In this document: one piece after another, positions 43,340-52,581 of the stretch
Position numbering within the stretch: position 1 is the first letter of the stretch
Layout: the number at the start of each line of letters is the position of its first letter
Origin: Bin5 sp965261695
GTDB lineage: Bacteria > Chloroflexota > Anaerolineae > Caldilineales > Caldilineaceae
Length of the DNA stretch: 64,000 bases
NCBI GenBank assembly: GCA_965261695.1
Contig: OZ253474.1
Coordinates: 2,542,001 to 2,606,000, forward strand
Direction of reading: 5' to 3'
Made by a program: the position numbers and the translations under genes
The notes under the pieces: generated by a model
The model's input: the letters and a program-made list of their open reading frames with translations, nothing else
Databases searched by the model: none
What the model was told of the DNA's origin: nothing

Positions 43340-43855
43340 CTACACCAACAAAACCCCCTCATGCCGCAGCAGCCACTCCTTACGCCACAACCCACCCCCA
43401 TACCCGGTCAGCTTCGGACGCCCGCCGCTGCCGATGATGCGGTGGCAGGGCACGATGATGGAGACCGGATTGCGCCCGTTGGCCGCGCCGACCGCGCGCA
43501 CGGCTTTGGGATTGTCAATCGCTTCGGCGATGTTCTGGTAGCTGGCGGTCTGGCCGTAGCCGACACTGAGAAGCTGCTGCCAGACCTGGCGCTGGAACGG
43601 GGTGCCGTCCAGGGCCAGGGGCAGGTCGAAGCAGCGTAAGTCACCGGCGAAATAGGCGGCCAGTTGGCGTTGCATTTCCTCCAGCAGCGGATGCGCGCCT
43701 GGCTGCAGCGAGGATGAGGAGCGGGACCTGCTTCTCTCCTCTTCGCTCTCTTCGCTCTGTTCCCCGGCAAATTCGACTCTGCTCACCGCCGTGTCGGTGG
43801 CGTGGATTGCGATGGGGCCGATGGGGGATTCGTAGTTTGTGATCGATAAAGACAT
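43340..43855 (-). CDS. ogt: Methylated-DNA--protein-cysteine methyltransferase
   Basis: A suicide DNA-repair protein that takes methyl groups from O6-methylguanine. The active Cys is in IIVPCHRIIG, preceded by AVRAVGAANGRNPVS; the DNA-binding helix region GTPFQRQVWQQL is present. 171 aa. Between the N-terminal domain and the core there is a Glu/Ser/Arg-rich insert (about residues 31-52), encoded by a purine-rich stretch like the one in guaA, not part of the usual fold. The 3' end touches the type IIG remnant, so this core gene borders a recombination site. Confidence 0.95.
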   Translation of the reverse strand: MSLSITNYESPIGPIAIHATDTAVSRVEFAGEQSEESEEERSRSRSSSSLQPGAHPLLEEMQRQLAAYFAGDLRCFDLPLALDGTPFQRQVWQQLLSVGYGQTASYQNIAEAIDNPKAVRAVGAANGRNPVSIIVPCHRIIGSGGRPKLTGYGGGLWRKEWLLRHEGVLLV

Positions 43856-43924
43856 TGTCTACTCCGTGACATTTGCGATTGGGATATGGCGATGACGCAA
43901 GCCTTCCACACGCCAAAGACCTGC

Positions 43925-43951
43925 ACACTCACTGACCACTGACCACTGCCG
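43925..43951. repeat. Short heptamer array (ACTGACC type)
   Basis: Units CACTGACCACTGACCACTG lie between ogt and nurA on their shared minus strand. Confidence 0.7.
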
Positions 43952-43954
43952 TTA

Positions 43955-45190
43955 TCACCGCCGCAGCTGCTTGCTGCGCTGCTTGCGGGTGACGGTCATG
44001 GCCATGCCTTGATCCTGCAGAAACTCCTGGAACAGCCGGTAAAAGCGCTGGCGGTCCTGCTGCTGGATGACGGCGGTGACGTCTGCCGCCTCCAGCACGT
44101 AGGGATAGCCGCCGCCGACAACCGCCTCGGCCAGGATGAGTGCGACGATTTCATCGGCGCGGCCGGATTCGAGCAGCCAGCGCGGCATCTCCAGCCGGGC
44201 CGGCGCGTTTTCCATGCTGAGCCGCGCCAGGCAGAAGCAGACTTGCTTGTAGAAGTCGGCGCGGCCTTCAGTGCTGAGACGGTCCGGGCGTGCGCATACC
44301 CAGAATGGGATGCGATCCCCCCAGTCGGGCAGGGTTGCCGCCAATAGGGAAGCGTCGTTGATGTGCGCCGGCGCCGGCAGACCATGCAGCGTTGCCAGCA
44401 GGATGACAATGTCGCGGCTGTAGGTGTTGTCGACATAGCCGACCAGAGGCGTCTGCGTTCGCTCGGAGCAGTCCAGCAGCTCCTGCACAGCCTGGATATA
44501 GCCATGTTCACGACCGGCGCGCAACTGCCCGGCAAAGGAGATGATCAGTGAGCCGTCGAAAAAACAGACCGGCCTGCGGGCAAATGGCCTTTGCGCGCAA
44601 CTCTCCATGAACTCGCACAGTTTGGCGCATTCGAGAATGAAGCGCTCCTGGTTCACCCGCCAGCCGGGGAAGACGCCATCGTCGCCGCCCGCAGCATCGA
44701 ACAACTCGTCCGGCGCCAGCACTTCAAAGGCGATATCCTTTTCATAGTGGCCAGTGCCGTCACTATCCACCATCCCCTCATCACTATCCACTGCTGTGCG
44801 GCGGTCATTGAAAAACCAGCCGATCTGCACCGCGCCCACCGGGTAGGAGTAGTCGGTGGTTGGTACGATCTGGCTGCCGTCCACGGCCAGGACGGGCCGG
44901 CCGTCGAGCGTTTTCAGCGCCCAACTACGGGCCTGCTCACGGCTTTGCCAACCCAAACCAAAAGGGATGCGCATACCGGCTACGCGGTCGAACTCCGCGG
45001 TGGGCAATGCGCCGGGCCAGGCGTTGTCGATTGCGTTGAGCCGGTCGTTGAGGGAAGCGGGGGATTCAGCTTTCAGTTCGTTCAGCCATCCCTGCATACG
45101 CGTCTGCTCTTCCTGCCGGTTGCGTGCGTATGAGGAGAACAACTCCTTTTTCCGTTCCAACGCCGCGGCGGCGCGACTTCGCACAAACAT
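43955..45190 (-). CDS. nurA: NurA-domain nuclease
   Basis: A 411-aa member of the NurA 5'-3' DNA end-processing nuclease family, which works with HerA-type translocases in archaea and some bacteria. Catalytic-type acidic residues are in VLAVDGSQIVPT and CFFDGSLIISF. No HerA gene is adjacent. Residues about 133-150 (TAVDSDEGMVDSDGTGHYEK) are encoded by a 7-bp-period repeat that interrupts the otherwise conserved region, an in-frame invasion by the intergenic repeat family. RBS GAGGAGAG lies before ATG 45190. Confidence 0.88.
   Translation of the reverse strand: MFVRSRAAAALERKKELFSSYARNRQEEQTRMQGWLNELKAESPASLNDRLNAIDNAWPGALPTAEFDRVAGMRIPFGLGWQSREQARSWALKTLDGRPVLAVDGSQIVPTTDYSYPVGAVQIGWFFNDRRTAVDSDEGMVDSDGTGHYEKDIAFEVLAPDELFDAAGGDDGVFPGWRVNQERFILECAKLCEFMESCAQRPFARRPVCFFDGSLIISFAGQLRAGREHGYIQAVQELLDCSERTQTPLVGYVDNTYSRDIVILLATLHGLPAPAHINDASLLAATLPDWGDRIPFWVCARPDRLSTEGRADFYKQVCFCLARLSMENAPARLEMPRWLLESGRADEIVALILAEAVVGGGYPYVLEAADVTAVIQQQDRQRFYRLFQEFLQDQGMAMTVTRKQRSKQLRR
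44744..44799. repeat. Heptamer array inside the nurA coding sequence
   Basis: AGTGGCCAGTGCCGTCACTATCC-type units, with TCACTATCCACTG later. It is the same family as the intergenic arrays at 57188 and 5731 but sits wholly within an open coding frame, adding about 18 residues. Confidence 0.75.
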
Positions 45191-45311
45191 TCGGTCTCTC
45201 CTCAGCAGGATTTCGGAAGTGGCTTTACTGCATTGCGTATTGCGTGCAGCCGGTCTTTGTTTCGAACGAACGTTAATTCAGTCATTGACATGATAGCACA
45301 TCCGTACATAG

Positions 45312-45342
45312 TTTACCCTGTATAATTCGACTATGTTATAAT
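45312..45342 (+). promoter_or_regulatory. Possible AT-rich promoter region
   Basis: TTTACC and TATAAT (45337-45342) with a 19-bp spacer; a second TATAAT is at 45321. It lies in the divergent nurA/M1-peptidase gap. Weak evidence. Confidence 0.3.
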
Positions 45343-45466
45343 AAATCACGTTGTCCTGAATCAACCTTATTCGTATGTATGCCGCATCCATACGTCCTTT
45401 GTGCCCGTTGGCAAGTGTCCGAATTGCTGGAGTCGGCAGCGGGCAAAATTTCTCGTGGTCCTCCAG

Positions 45467-47017
45467 ATGTCCCCAAACGCAGAGGAGATGTTGAAGAGAA
45501 GAGAGGGGAAAAGGGTTCACCCCGCGTATGGCGCGGTGGGAATCTGCTTCCTGCTGCTGATGCTGCTGTTGGCAGCCTGTGCCGGGATTGGCTTTTCAGC
45601 GGTGGAAGAAGATGAAGCGCGGCCTGCTTCCGACACGATGCCGCATTATGAGATCGAATTTACCCTCAGCGACGATCTGAACTATCTGCAAGGGTCGGCG
45701 CACATCCGCGTCCCCAACACCAGCGCGGACCCCTGGACGTACCTGATCTTTCGACTGTATCCGGAGCTGGAACACTACGGCGGCGAGTTCAGCATTCAGA
45801 ACGCGGCGGTCGAGGGCAGTACGACGCCATTTACCTATCTGGAACAGAAAACAGCCGTGCGGGTGGAGCTGCCGCGGGCGTTGCTGCGCGGGCAGACAGC
45901 GACTGTCTTTCTGAGCTGGCGGTTGGAGATCCCGCAATGGGGCGCGGATACCGATGGGGCCTACCGCCTGTTCGGTTACAGTCAGGATATTTTGAGCCTG
46001 CCGCTCTTTTACCCTTCGCTGGCGGTCTACCAGCCTGGGCCGACCGCGGCGAGCGGGCGCTGGTGGCTGGAGAGGGGCACCAGCCGCGGGGACGCGGCGT
46101 TCAACTATACATCCCAATTCGTCGTCACCGGCACAGTGCCGAGCGATCAGATCCCCGTGACGAGCGGCAGACTGATCACCTCGACAACGATCAGTGAGGG
46201 ACAAGTCCAACGCCGGTGGGAGACGGGGCCGTCGCGCGAGTTCCTCATCCACCTCAGCAATCGCTTTCAGTCGGACAGCCTGGACGCATACGGCACGCGC
46301 GTCACCAGCTATTGGTTGCCGGAGCATGAAGAGGCGGGGCGGGCCGTTCTGCAGCACACGGCGGCGGCGCTGCGGGTGTACAGCGACTGGTTTGGGCCAT
46401 ATCCATTTGCGGAGTTGCGGGTGGCGGTCGCGCCGATCAGCTTTCGGGGGATGGAATATCCACAGGTCTTTCTGCTGGGCGTGCAGTTGTATGACCGTTA
46501 CCGGGATCAACTGGAGATTCGCGCGGTTCACGAGGTGGCGCATCAGTGGTGGTACCAACTGGTCCACAACGATCCGGTCAACCAGCCGTGGATTGATGAA
46601 GGGTTGGCGGAATACTCCAGCCGCATCTACTACGAAGCGGTGCATGGCATGGGCGCGGCCGACATTCTGGAATCCCGCCGCTGGCAGTTTGTGGTTGATG
46701 GGTTGATCAGCCGCGAAGAGAACACGGCGCTCAATCAACCGGTGATGGCGTTTGCCGACTCGATCCAATACGAGGGTGTGGTCTACGCCAAGGGCGCGCT
46801 CTTTTTCTCCGCGATCCGCCGCAGCCTGGGAGATCGGGCATTCAAGCAGTTTCTGCAGAGCTATCTGGCCAACAATCAGAACAAGATTGTAACGGACCAG
46901 GAGTTATTGGCCGAGTTGCGCCGGGTCAACCCGCAGATCGCCGACGTGCTGTACACGGAATGGATTGCACCGCTGTCGGCCAGAGCGCCGGATGGCCCGA
47001 CATCTGAGGACAGGTGA
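45467..47017 (+). CDS. M1-family metallopeptidase, lipoprotein
   Basis: A secreted, lipid-anchored zinc aminopeptidase-like protein of 516 aa. The N-terminus has a lipoprotein signal with lipobox LLLAAC. The gluzincin site is HEVAHQWW and WIDEGLAEYSS (HExxH...E), and the exopeptidase motif appears as FRGMEYPQ, a GxMEN variant. The N-terminal beta domain (about residues 60-240) is of M1 type. The start is uncertain: ATG 45467 or ATG 45488, directly after GAGGAG. It may be an endopeptidase because the GAMEN motif is altered. Confidence 0.9.
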   Translation: MSPNAEEMLKRREGKRVHPAYGAVGICFLLLMLLLAACAGIGFSAVEEDEARPASDTMPHYEIEFTLSDDLNYLQGSAHIRVPNTSADPWTYLIFRLYPELEHYGGEFSIQNAAVEGSTTPFTYLEQKTAVRVELPRALLRGQTATVFLSWRLEIPQWGADTDGAYRLFGYSQDILSLPLFYPSLAVYQPGPTAASGRWWLERGTSRGDAAFNYTSQFVVTGTVPSDQIPVTSGRLITSTTISEGQVQRRWETGPSREFLIHLSNRFQSDSLDAYGTRVTSYWLPEHEEAGRAVLQHTAAALRVYSDWFGPYPFAELRVAVAPISFRGMEYPQVFLLGVQLYDRYRDQLEIRAVHEVAHQWWYQLVHNDPVNQPWIDEGLAEYSSRIYYEAVHGMGAADILESRRWQFVVDGLISREENTALNQPVMAFADSIQYEGVVYAKGALFFSAIRRSLGDRAFKQFLQSYLANNQNKIVTDQELLAELRRVNPQIADVLYTEWIAPLSARAPDGPTSEDR

Positions 47018-47193
47018 TCAACGAATGTGCGTTCCGTTTGAAGTCCAGCCTCTTCCCGCATTGCGTATTCCGTATTGCGTCGGGGCAGAAAATGCGAAAA
47101 GTCCTGGTGTCAAACGGAATTCACATCAGCAGGCGGGACGGCTTGGCTGAACGGGTGACGTTTATGATGACGGCTGATTGGTTCAGGACAATA

Positions 47194-47589
47194 ATGAGTC
47201 AGATTGTCTGGATCGGCATGGGCGCGGTGGTGGGCGCAAATGCCCGCTACTTTGTCAGCCTGTGGTTGACGGGGAAGCTGGGGCTGGGTTTCCCGTATGG
47301 CACGCTGGTCGTCAATGCCTCCGGCAGCCTGCTGCTCGGCTTTCTGGTCGCGGTCGGCTCCCACTATCTGGCCCTATCGCCCCAGTTGCGGCTGATGATG
47401 ATGGTCGGCTTCCTCGGCTCCTTCACCACATTCTCCACCTTCGCGGTCGAGAGCATTGCGTTCTGGCAGAACGAACGCGCCTGGGTCGGCCTTGCCAATA
47501 TCCTCGCCAACAACGGCATCAGCCTCCTGTGCGCCCTGCTGGGCATGTTGCTGGCCCGTCAGTTTTTGAGCTGCGATCTGTGTGATTGA
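47194..47589 (+). CDS. crcB: Fluoride ion channel
   Basis: A Fluc/CrcB fluoride exporter: 131 aa, four transmembrane helices, working as an antiparallel dimer. Typical blocks are GAVVGANARYFVS, GTLVVNASGSLLLGF and GFLGSFTTFSTFAVES, the last carrying the Phe-box and Na+-site residues. I chose ATG 47194 (AGGA 8 nt upstream) because earlier in-frame starts add a long non-family leader. I looked for a fluoride riboswitch upstream and could not recognise one. Confidence 0.93.
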   Translation: MSQIVWIGMGAVVGANARYFVSLWLTGKLGLGFPYGTLVVNASGSLLLGFLVAVGSHYLALSPQLRLMMMVGFLGSFTTFSTFAVESIAFWQNERAWVGLANILANNGISLLCALLGMLLARQFLSCDLCD

Positions 47590-47812
47590 GGGATGGACCG
47601 TGATCACTGCGGCGGTCACAGAATCCACCCCGCATGGATTGGACACGACGTGCTTCCCCCTCTATACTGCCCTGAAATGTTGGCGCTCGGGTGCCCTTTG
47701 GGCGCGCAAAGCGATAGCGCATTGAACGACTCCTCGTCTGATACCAATCGCCATGATGACGGCAGAAAACGGATAGTTTTCACGCGCCAATGAACCTCTA
47801 TGGAACAATGCA

Positions 47813-49222
47813 ATGACCACGGATTTCCGCTTCGAACCGACCTGGGACTCCCTGCAAAATTACGCGGTGCCCCAATGGTTTATGAACGACAAGCTGGGCA
47901 TCTTCATCCACTGGGGCGTCTATGCCGTCCCCGCCTTCGACAACGAGTGGTACCCCCGCTTCATGTACCGCGACGAGGTCTCGCGCAAGGGGCCGAACTA
48001 CTTCCAACACCACGCACAGACCTGGGGCCATCCGTCCCAGTTCGGATACAAAGATTTCATCCCGCTGTTCAAGGCGGAAAACTGGGACCCGGGCCAGTGG
48101 GTCGATCTGTTCCGGAAGGCGGGCGCGCGCTACATCGTGCCCGTGGCCGAACATCATGACGGCTTTCCCATGTACGCCAGCACGCATACCCCCTGGAACG
48201 CGGCGCGGATGGGCCCAAGGCGGGATGTCTGCAAGGAGTTGGAGCGCGAGACGCGCGCCGCCGGCCTGAAGTTCGGCGTCTCCAGCCACCGGGCCTTCAA
48301 CTGGCGCTACTACACCTACGCTGACGACTTCGATACCACGCATCCCGGCCTGGAGGAACTCTACAGTCCGCCTCACGCGGAGGACGCGCCCGCCAGTTGG
48401 AGTTTTCTGCAAAACTGGTACGCGCGCACGCTGGAAATGATCGACTATTTCCGCCCGGATGTGCTCTGGTTCGATTTCGGCTGGCATTTCGATGAGTTCG
48501 AGCCGTACCGCCCGCAGGTCGCGGCCTACTACTACAACCGGGCGCTGGAGTGGGGCAGCGAGCCTGTGCTGCAATACAAGGACAAGTTCCCGGACGGCGT
48601 CGCGGTCTATGACGTGGAGCGGGGCAAGCTGGATGACATCCGCCCGCACTACTGGCAGACCGATACCTCGGTGAGCTACAAGTCATGGAGTTACATCGAG
48701 GACGACGAGTTCAAGAGCGCCACAACACTCATCCATGATCTGGTCGACATCGTAAGCAAGAACGGCAACCTGCTCCTGAACGTCGGCCCGCGCGCCGACG
48801 GCGTCATCCCGGCGGAGGCGACCCAACTGCTGCTGGACCTGGGCGCGTGGCTGGATGTGAACGGCGAAGCGATCTACGGCACGCGCCACTGGGAGCGGTT
48901 CGGTGAGGGCGATACGGCTGTGGAAGCCGGGCATATGTCCGAACGCAAAAATCAGCCCTTTACCGCCAAAGATATGCGCTTCACGCAGAAGGACAACGCC
49001 CTCTACGCGGTCGTGCTGGGTTGGCCGGGCAACGAGGCCGTCATCTCCTCGCTGGGCAGCGACTCGGCGGTCGGAGGGGGCATTGGCGGCGTTTCGATGC
49101 TCGGCAGCGAGGAGCCTATCGCCTGGAAGCAGGACGAGAGCGCTCTGACCGTCAGCACGCCCGACCAACGCCCGTGTGATCACGCTTACACATTCAAGAT
49201 TGAATTGGATGCACGGGGTTGA
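47813..49222 (+). CDS. GH29 alpha-L-fucosidase
   Basis: A retaining glycoside hydrolase of 469 aa releasing alpha-L-fucose. Family marks: WFMNDKLGIFIHWGVYAVP, the substrate-pocket HHDGFPMY, and the nucleophile Asp in DVLWFDFGW; NGNLLLNVGPRADG closes the barrel. No signal peptide is seen, so it is probably cytosolic and acts on imported glycans. The next gene overlaps or directly follows (stop TGA at 49220-49222). Together with the sugar-isomerase, enolase-superfamily and Gfo/Idh genes downstream it points to deoxy-sugar use. Confidence 0.95.
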   Translation: MTTDFRFEPTWDSLQNYAVPQWFMNDKLGIFIHWGVYAVPAFDNEWYPRFMYRDEVSRKGPNYFQHHAQTWGHPSQFGYKDFIPLFKAENWDPGQWVDLFRKAGARYIVPVAEHHDGFPMYASTHTPWNAARMGPRRDVCKELERETRAAGLKFGVSSHRAFNWRYYTYADDFDTTHPGLEELYSPPHAEDAPASWSFLQNWYARTLEMIDYFRPDVLWFDFGWHFDEFEPYRPQVAAYYYNRALEWGSEPVLQYKDKFPDGVAVYDVERGKLDDIRPHYWQTDTSVSYKSWSYIEDDEFKSATTLIHDLVDIVSKNGNLLLNVGPRADGVIPAEATQLLLDLGAWLDVNGEAIYGTRHWERFGEGDTAVEAGHMSERKNQPFTAKDMRFTQKDNALYAVVLGWPGNEAVISSLGSDSAVGGGIGGVSMLGSEEPIAWKQDESALTVSTPDQRPCDHAYTFKIELDARG

Positions 49223-49257
49223 ATGCGCTACCGCTGCCGAGCTATGTGAGCGCCGAA

Positions 49258-50595
49258 ATGCACAGTCGTCGAGTTGAACCCTCCCACGACCTGGACCACG
49301 CGTGCCAGCGTTTCGTGGATGATCTGCGCCGGTGGGCATACGCCGCCATCAACCGCTACGCGGACGAGCCGCCGACCGATGTGCATGACCAGGGCACCTA
49401 CACCACCGGTTGGGAGCCACTGTTGCGCGCCAATGCGGACGAACGCATTGTGCCCTTTCTGCAACAGACACGCGACCGCATTCGCGATCATTTCACACAG
49501 ACGCGGCAGTGGCGGCATGGCTACTGGCGCATGCAGGAGGCACACCACGGCACCGAGCATTATGAACTGTTCCTGGGGGCGTTGCAACGGGTCGTGCCGC
49601 AAGACCGGGAGACGGCCCGCCAGTTGGATGATGCCGCCGAACACATGGGCAACTGGTCAAGCGGGGCGCCGGACTGGTTCGATTGGGACAGGCGGCGCTT
49701 CCACTCGCTCTTCTTCGGCGGGGACGGCCTGCGCGTAGAGCCGGGCATGGCGCTCAATCCGCCGGACCATCTGCGCTGCGTCAACATCTGTTTGCTGGCG
49801 GCGTCGAACCCGCAGACGGCGACAGTCAAGAGCCGTTATATCGAGTTGGCAGCGGCCTATGCGGGGGAGTGGGCGGATGCAATCCTGGCAGGGGATGCGC
49901 TGCCGATTGCGCTGACAGCCGACGGCGCGCTGTACCAGTTCAGCGAAGAGGACAATGCGCTCTATTACTCGTTCATGGGCGAAGCGCCCGACCTGCAGTC
50001 CGAGGTGGACCGGGCGGAGAATCTGCTCGGTTCAGACGCGATCAATACCTTCCTGCGCTTGTGGCGGGAGACGGGCGAACTGCGCTTTCGGCGGGCGGCG
50101 GAACGGGTGCTGGATCCGCTGGTGGAGCAGTTGAGCGACGCGGACGCCGGCGCGGCCGCGGATGCAGTGCGGGCCTATCGTCGCTGGACGGGCGACGCGC
50201 GCTACGACGGGGCGGCGCTGGAGGCCGTGAGCAGGCTGGACCCCTTCGACATCAGAGAGATCACCCTGGACACGGAGTTGACGCGTCCTGCACGGCGGGA
50301 GTCGGGTGTGGGCAAGCGCTCGGACGCGCCGCGTTGGCTGGAAGACGGCCGCGCGCGACGCCACAATCCGATCACACTGGCGGTGGCCGCGGAGATTCGA
50401 GGCGACAGCGCGCTCCAGACGCGCGCGGTGGACTTGGCGCGCACCTACTTCCTGTTGGCGCGGGCGGCGTTCGCGGACGGTCGCGACCACGGCTGTTCGG
50501 CGCGCTCGGTCAGCGCCATTGCCCGCGGTCATGGCCGCGAAAACCACGCCGGCATGACGACGGCGGTGCTCGGCCCGGCGCTGGGGCTACAGTGA
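49258..50595 (+). CDS. Hypothetical protein, likely helical toroid fold
   Basis: A 445-aa soluble protein with many Trp/Tyr-rich amphipathic helices and repeated A-A-x-x-Y/W helices, as in (alpha/alpha)6 barrel sugar-processing proteins. The late DGRDHGCSARSVSAIARGHG and a HAGMTTAVLGPALGLQ end are notable. The start is ATG 49258 or TTG 49219, the latter overlapping the fucosidase stop. Tight linkage to GH29 suggests a role in fucoside breakdown; no named family recognised. Confidence 0.7.
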   Translation: MHSRRVEPSHDLDHACQRFVDDLRRWAYAAINRYADEPPTDVHDQGTYTTGWEPLLRANADERIVPFLQQTRDRIRDHFTQTRQWRHGYWRMQEAHHGTEHYELFLGALQRVVPQDRETARQLDDAAEHMGNWSSGAPDWFDWDRRRFHSLFFGGDGLRVEPGMALNPPDHLRCVNICLLAASNPQTATVKSRYIELAAAYAGEWADAILAGDALPIALTADGALYQFSEEDNALYYSFMGEAPDLQSEVDRAENLLGSDAINTFLRLWRETGELRFRRAAERVLDPLVEQLSDADAGAAADAVRAYRRWTGDARYDGAALEAVSRLDPFDIREITLDTELTRPARRESGVGKRSDAPRWLEDGRARRHNPITLAVAAEIRGDSALQTRAVDLARTYFLLARAAFADGRDHGCSARSVSAIARGHGRENHAGMTTAVLGPALGLQ

Positions 50596-50663
50596 GAAGC
50601 GGACGCGGAGAGGCAAAGAGATTCGCTACTCTGTATTGAGACAGCGTTTCGCAAGATGAGCTA

Positions 50664-51419
50664 CTACTGTGCCAGAAATACCATGCTGGCGCTATCGCGT
50701 GTCAGGCTGTCTCCGTCATCGTTGCGGTATGCTGCCGATTCGCGGAAACCGGCCTGTTCCAACATGCGAGTCACCTCGGGCGGGGTATATGCCCGGATCT
50801 GCCAGGTCATTTCGTTGCGTTGTCCCTGTCGATACCATTGGAAAGCGCGGGTGTAGATGCCGCTGAGGAGATCAAGGTTCCCCCTGTCTGAGATGAAGAA
50901 ACCACCGCGATCAAAGCAGTCATGACGATCGCCGCGCAGGATCAGTTCGTCACGGTTGACAACAATATCAAGGAGAAAGCGGCCACCTTTTTTGAGGACA
51001 CGCGCCACTTCGGCGAGCACTCGTTGATTGTCCGACTCATCGTGAAAGCATCCGAACTCGCTGAGCGTCAAGGTGACGAAATCGAAGGTCTCGGTCCAGG
51101 TGGTTGGCAGGCTGCGCATGTCCCCACGAACCCACTCATTCCGGGCATTCACTTGCCCGGCGGACTCTTGGGCGCGTGTAAGCATGGCAGCGCTCAGGTC
51201 GAGACCGGTCACCTGGAAACCGCGCAGCGCCATCGGGATCGTCAGCCAGCCCAGCCCGCAGGCCAGGTCAAGAAAACGTGCATCTGTTTGCGGTTCCAGA
51301 AGAAAAAAGATCGACTCCAGCTCGGGCGGATTCGAATTGGGTTCATAGGCGGGCGGCCAGAGCCAACTGAATTGTTCATCGGCATCGATTCTTTGCCACG
51401 AAGGGGAGGGGGTATCCAT
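50664..51419 (-). CDS. Class I SAM-dependent methyltransferase
   Basis: A 251-aa small-molecule-type methyltransferase. Motif I is FLDLACGLGWLTIP, with the acidic loop VTGLDLSAAML and a post-I DMRSLP. ATG 51419 has AAGGAAGG upstream and starts MDTPSPSW; ATG 51464 would extend it. It is divergent from the Gfo/Idh gene. Substrate unknown. Confidence 0.85.
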   Translation of the reverse strand: MDTPSPSWQRIDADEQFSWLWPPAYEPNSNPPELESIFFLLEPQTDARFLDLACGLGWLTIPMALRGFQVTGLDLSAAMLTRAQESAGQVNARNEWVRGDMRSLPTTWTETFDFVTLTLSEFGCFHDESDNQRVLAEVARVLKKGGRFLLDIVVNRDELILRGDRHDCFDRGGFFISDRGNLDLLSGIYTRAFQWYRQGQRNEMTWQIRAYTPPEVTRMLEQAGFRESAAYRNDDGDSLTRDSASMVFLAQ

Positions 51420-51487
51420 TTGCGCCTTCCTTCGCTGGACATGGAGTATGACGTCAGCTTTCATTGTATCACGAGGGAGTCGCGCCA

Positions 51488-52543
51488 ATGACCCGCCTAC
51501 AACTCGGCATCATCGGTTGCGGGACGATCGGCTCGGTCCACGCGCAGGCGGCTGCGGCTTCCGATCAGATCGAACTGGTGGCCGTCGCCGACGTGCAGCA
51601 CGAACTGGCGCAACAGACCGCCGCGGCCTATGCGGTGGGGACGTTCTACAACGATGGCGCGGCGTTGCTGGCTGATGAACGGGTAGAGGCTGTTGTGCTG
51701 GCGCTGCCGGCCTGTTTTCGCATCGAATTGGGGACGCAGGCACTGCGCGCGGGCAAGCATCTGCTGACGGAGAAGCCGGTGGCGCGCAGCGCCGACGAGG
51801 TGCGGCGGTTGATCGCCGTGCAGGGGGATTGGGTGGCGGCCTGCTGTTCGTCGCGTTTTCAGTTTCTGAAGTCGGCGCGGGTCGCGGCGGACTGGATCGG
51901 GCAGGGCAAGCTGGGCGCGTTGCGTCTGCTGCGTTGCCGGGCGATGACACCGGCGCGGCCGGCGCCGGAGACGCCAGCGCCGGCCTGGCGATTGAGCCGC
52001 GAACTGAACGGCGGCGGCATTCTTGTCAACTGGGGCTGCTACGACCTGGACTATCTGCTGGGCATCAGCGGTTGGCGTCTGCGCCCACAGACGGCCCTGG
52101 CGCAGAGTTGGCGCGTTCCCTCCATCTTTGCCGATACGGTTGCGCCCGAATCGGATGCAGAGACGCACATCACCGGGCTGGTGCGCTGCGCCGACGGGAT
52201 CGCGCTCACCTATGAACGCGGCGAGTACACGGCGGCGCGGGCGGAGGCATCGTGGGAGGTAATCGGCGAGGCCGGTTCGCTGCGCCTGTGGATGACGCCG
52301 GCGCAGGAGAAGGAGATCCTGTACTTCGAAGGCAACCGCGCAGAGGGGACGATCTCCCGCACGCTGTGGACGGGCAACGAATCCTACAACGACATCAACC
52401 GCGCCGTTCTGGAGGACTTCGCGACCGCGATCCGCACGGGCCGCCCACCCAAGACGGCGCTGACGCAGGCGCTGCTGGTGCAGCGGGTCACCGATGCGCT
52501 GTACCAGTCGGCGGAAAGGGGCGAGGCGGTGGAGGTGACATAG
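51488..52543 (+). CDS. Gfo/Idh/MocA-family oxidoreductase
   Basis: A NAD(P)-dependent sugar or cyclitol dehydrogenase-like protein of 351 aa. The Rossmann motif is GIIGCGTIGSVHA at the N-terminus; EKPV (in LLTEKPVAR) is the family Lys-containing motif, and a C-terminal beta-sheet domain follows. GAGGGAG lies 9 nt before ATG. Likely acts on a sugar derivative with the nearby GH29 and isomerase genes; substrate undetermined. Confidence 0.92.
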   Translation: MTRLQLGIIGCGTIGSVHAQAAAASDQIELVAVADVQHELAQQTAAAYAVGTFYNDGAALLADERVEAVVLALPACFRIELGTQALRAGKHLLTEKPVARSADEVRRLIAVQGDWVAACCSSRFQFLKSARVAADWIGQGKLGALRLLRCRAMTPARPAPETPAPAWRLSRELNGGGILVNWGCYDLDYLLGISGWRLRPQTALAQSWRVPSIFADTVAPESDAETHITGLVRCADGIALTYERGEYTAARAEASWEVIGEAGSLRLWMTPAQEKEILYFEGNRAEGTISRTLWTGNESYNDINRAVLEDFATAIRTGRPPKTALTQALLVQRVTDALYQSAERGEAVEVT

Positions 52544-52581
52544 CGATAGATGGATTCTTGCGTGTCGCTGCCGAAATTATC

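Noticed and set aside
47018..47193. Fluoride riboswitch upstream of crcB
   Set aside because: Some short motifs (TGATGA, GGCTGAT) are present but the conserved pseudoknot layout could not be assembled by eye.
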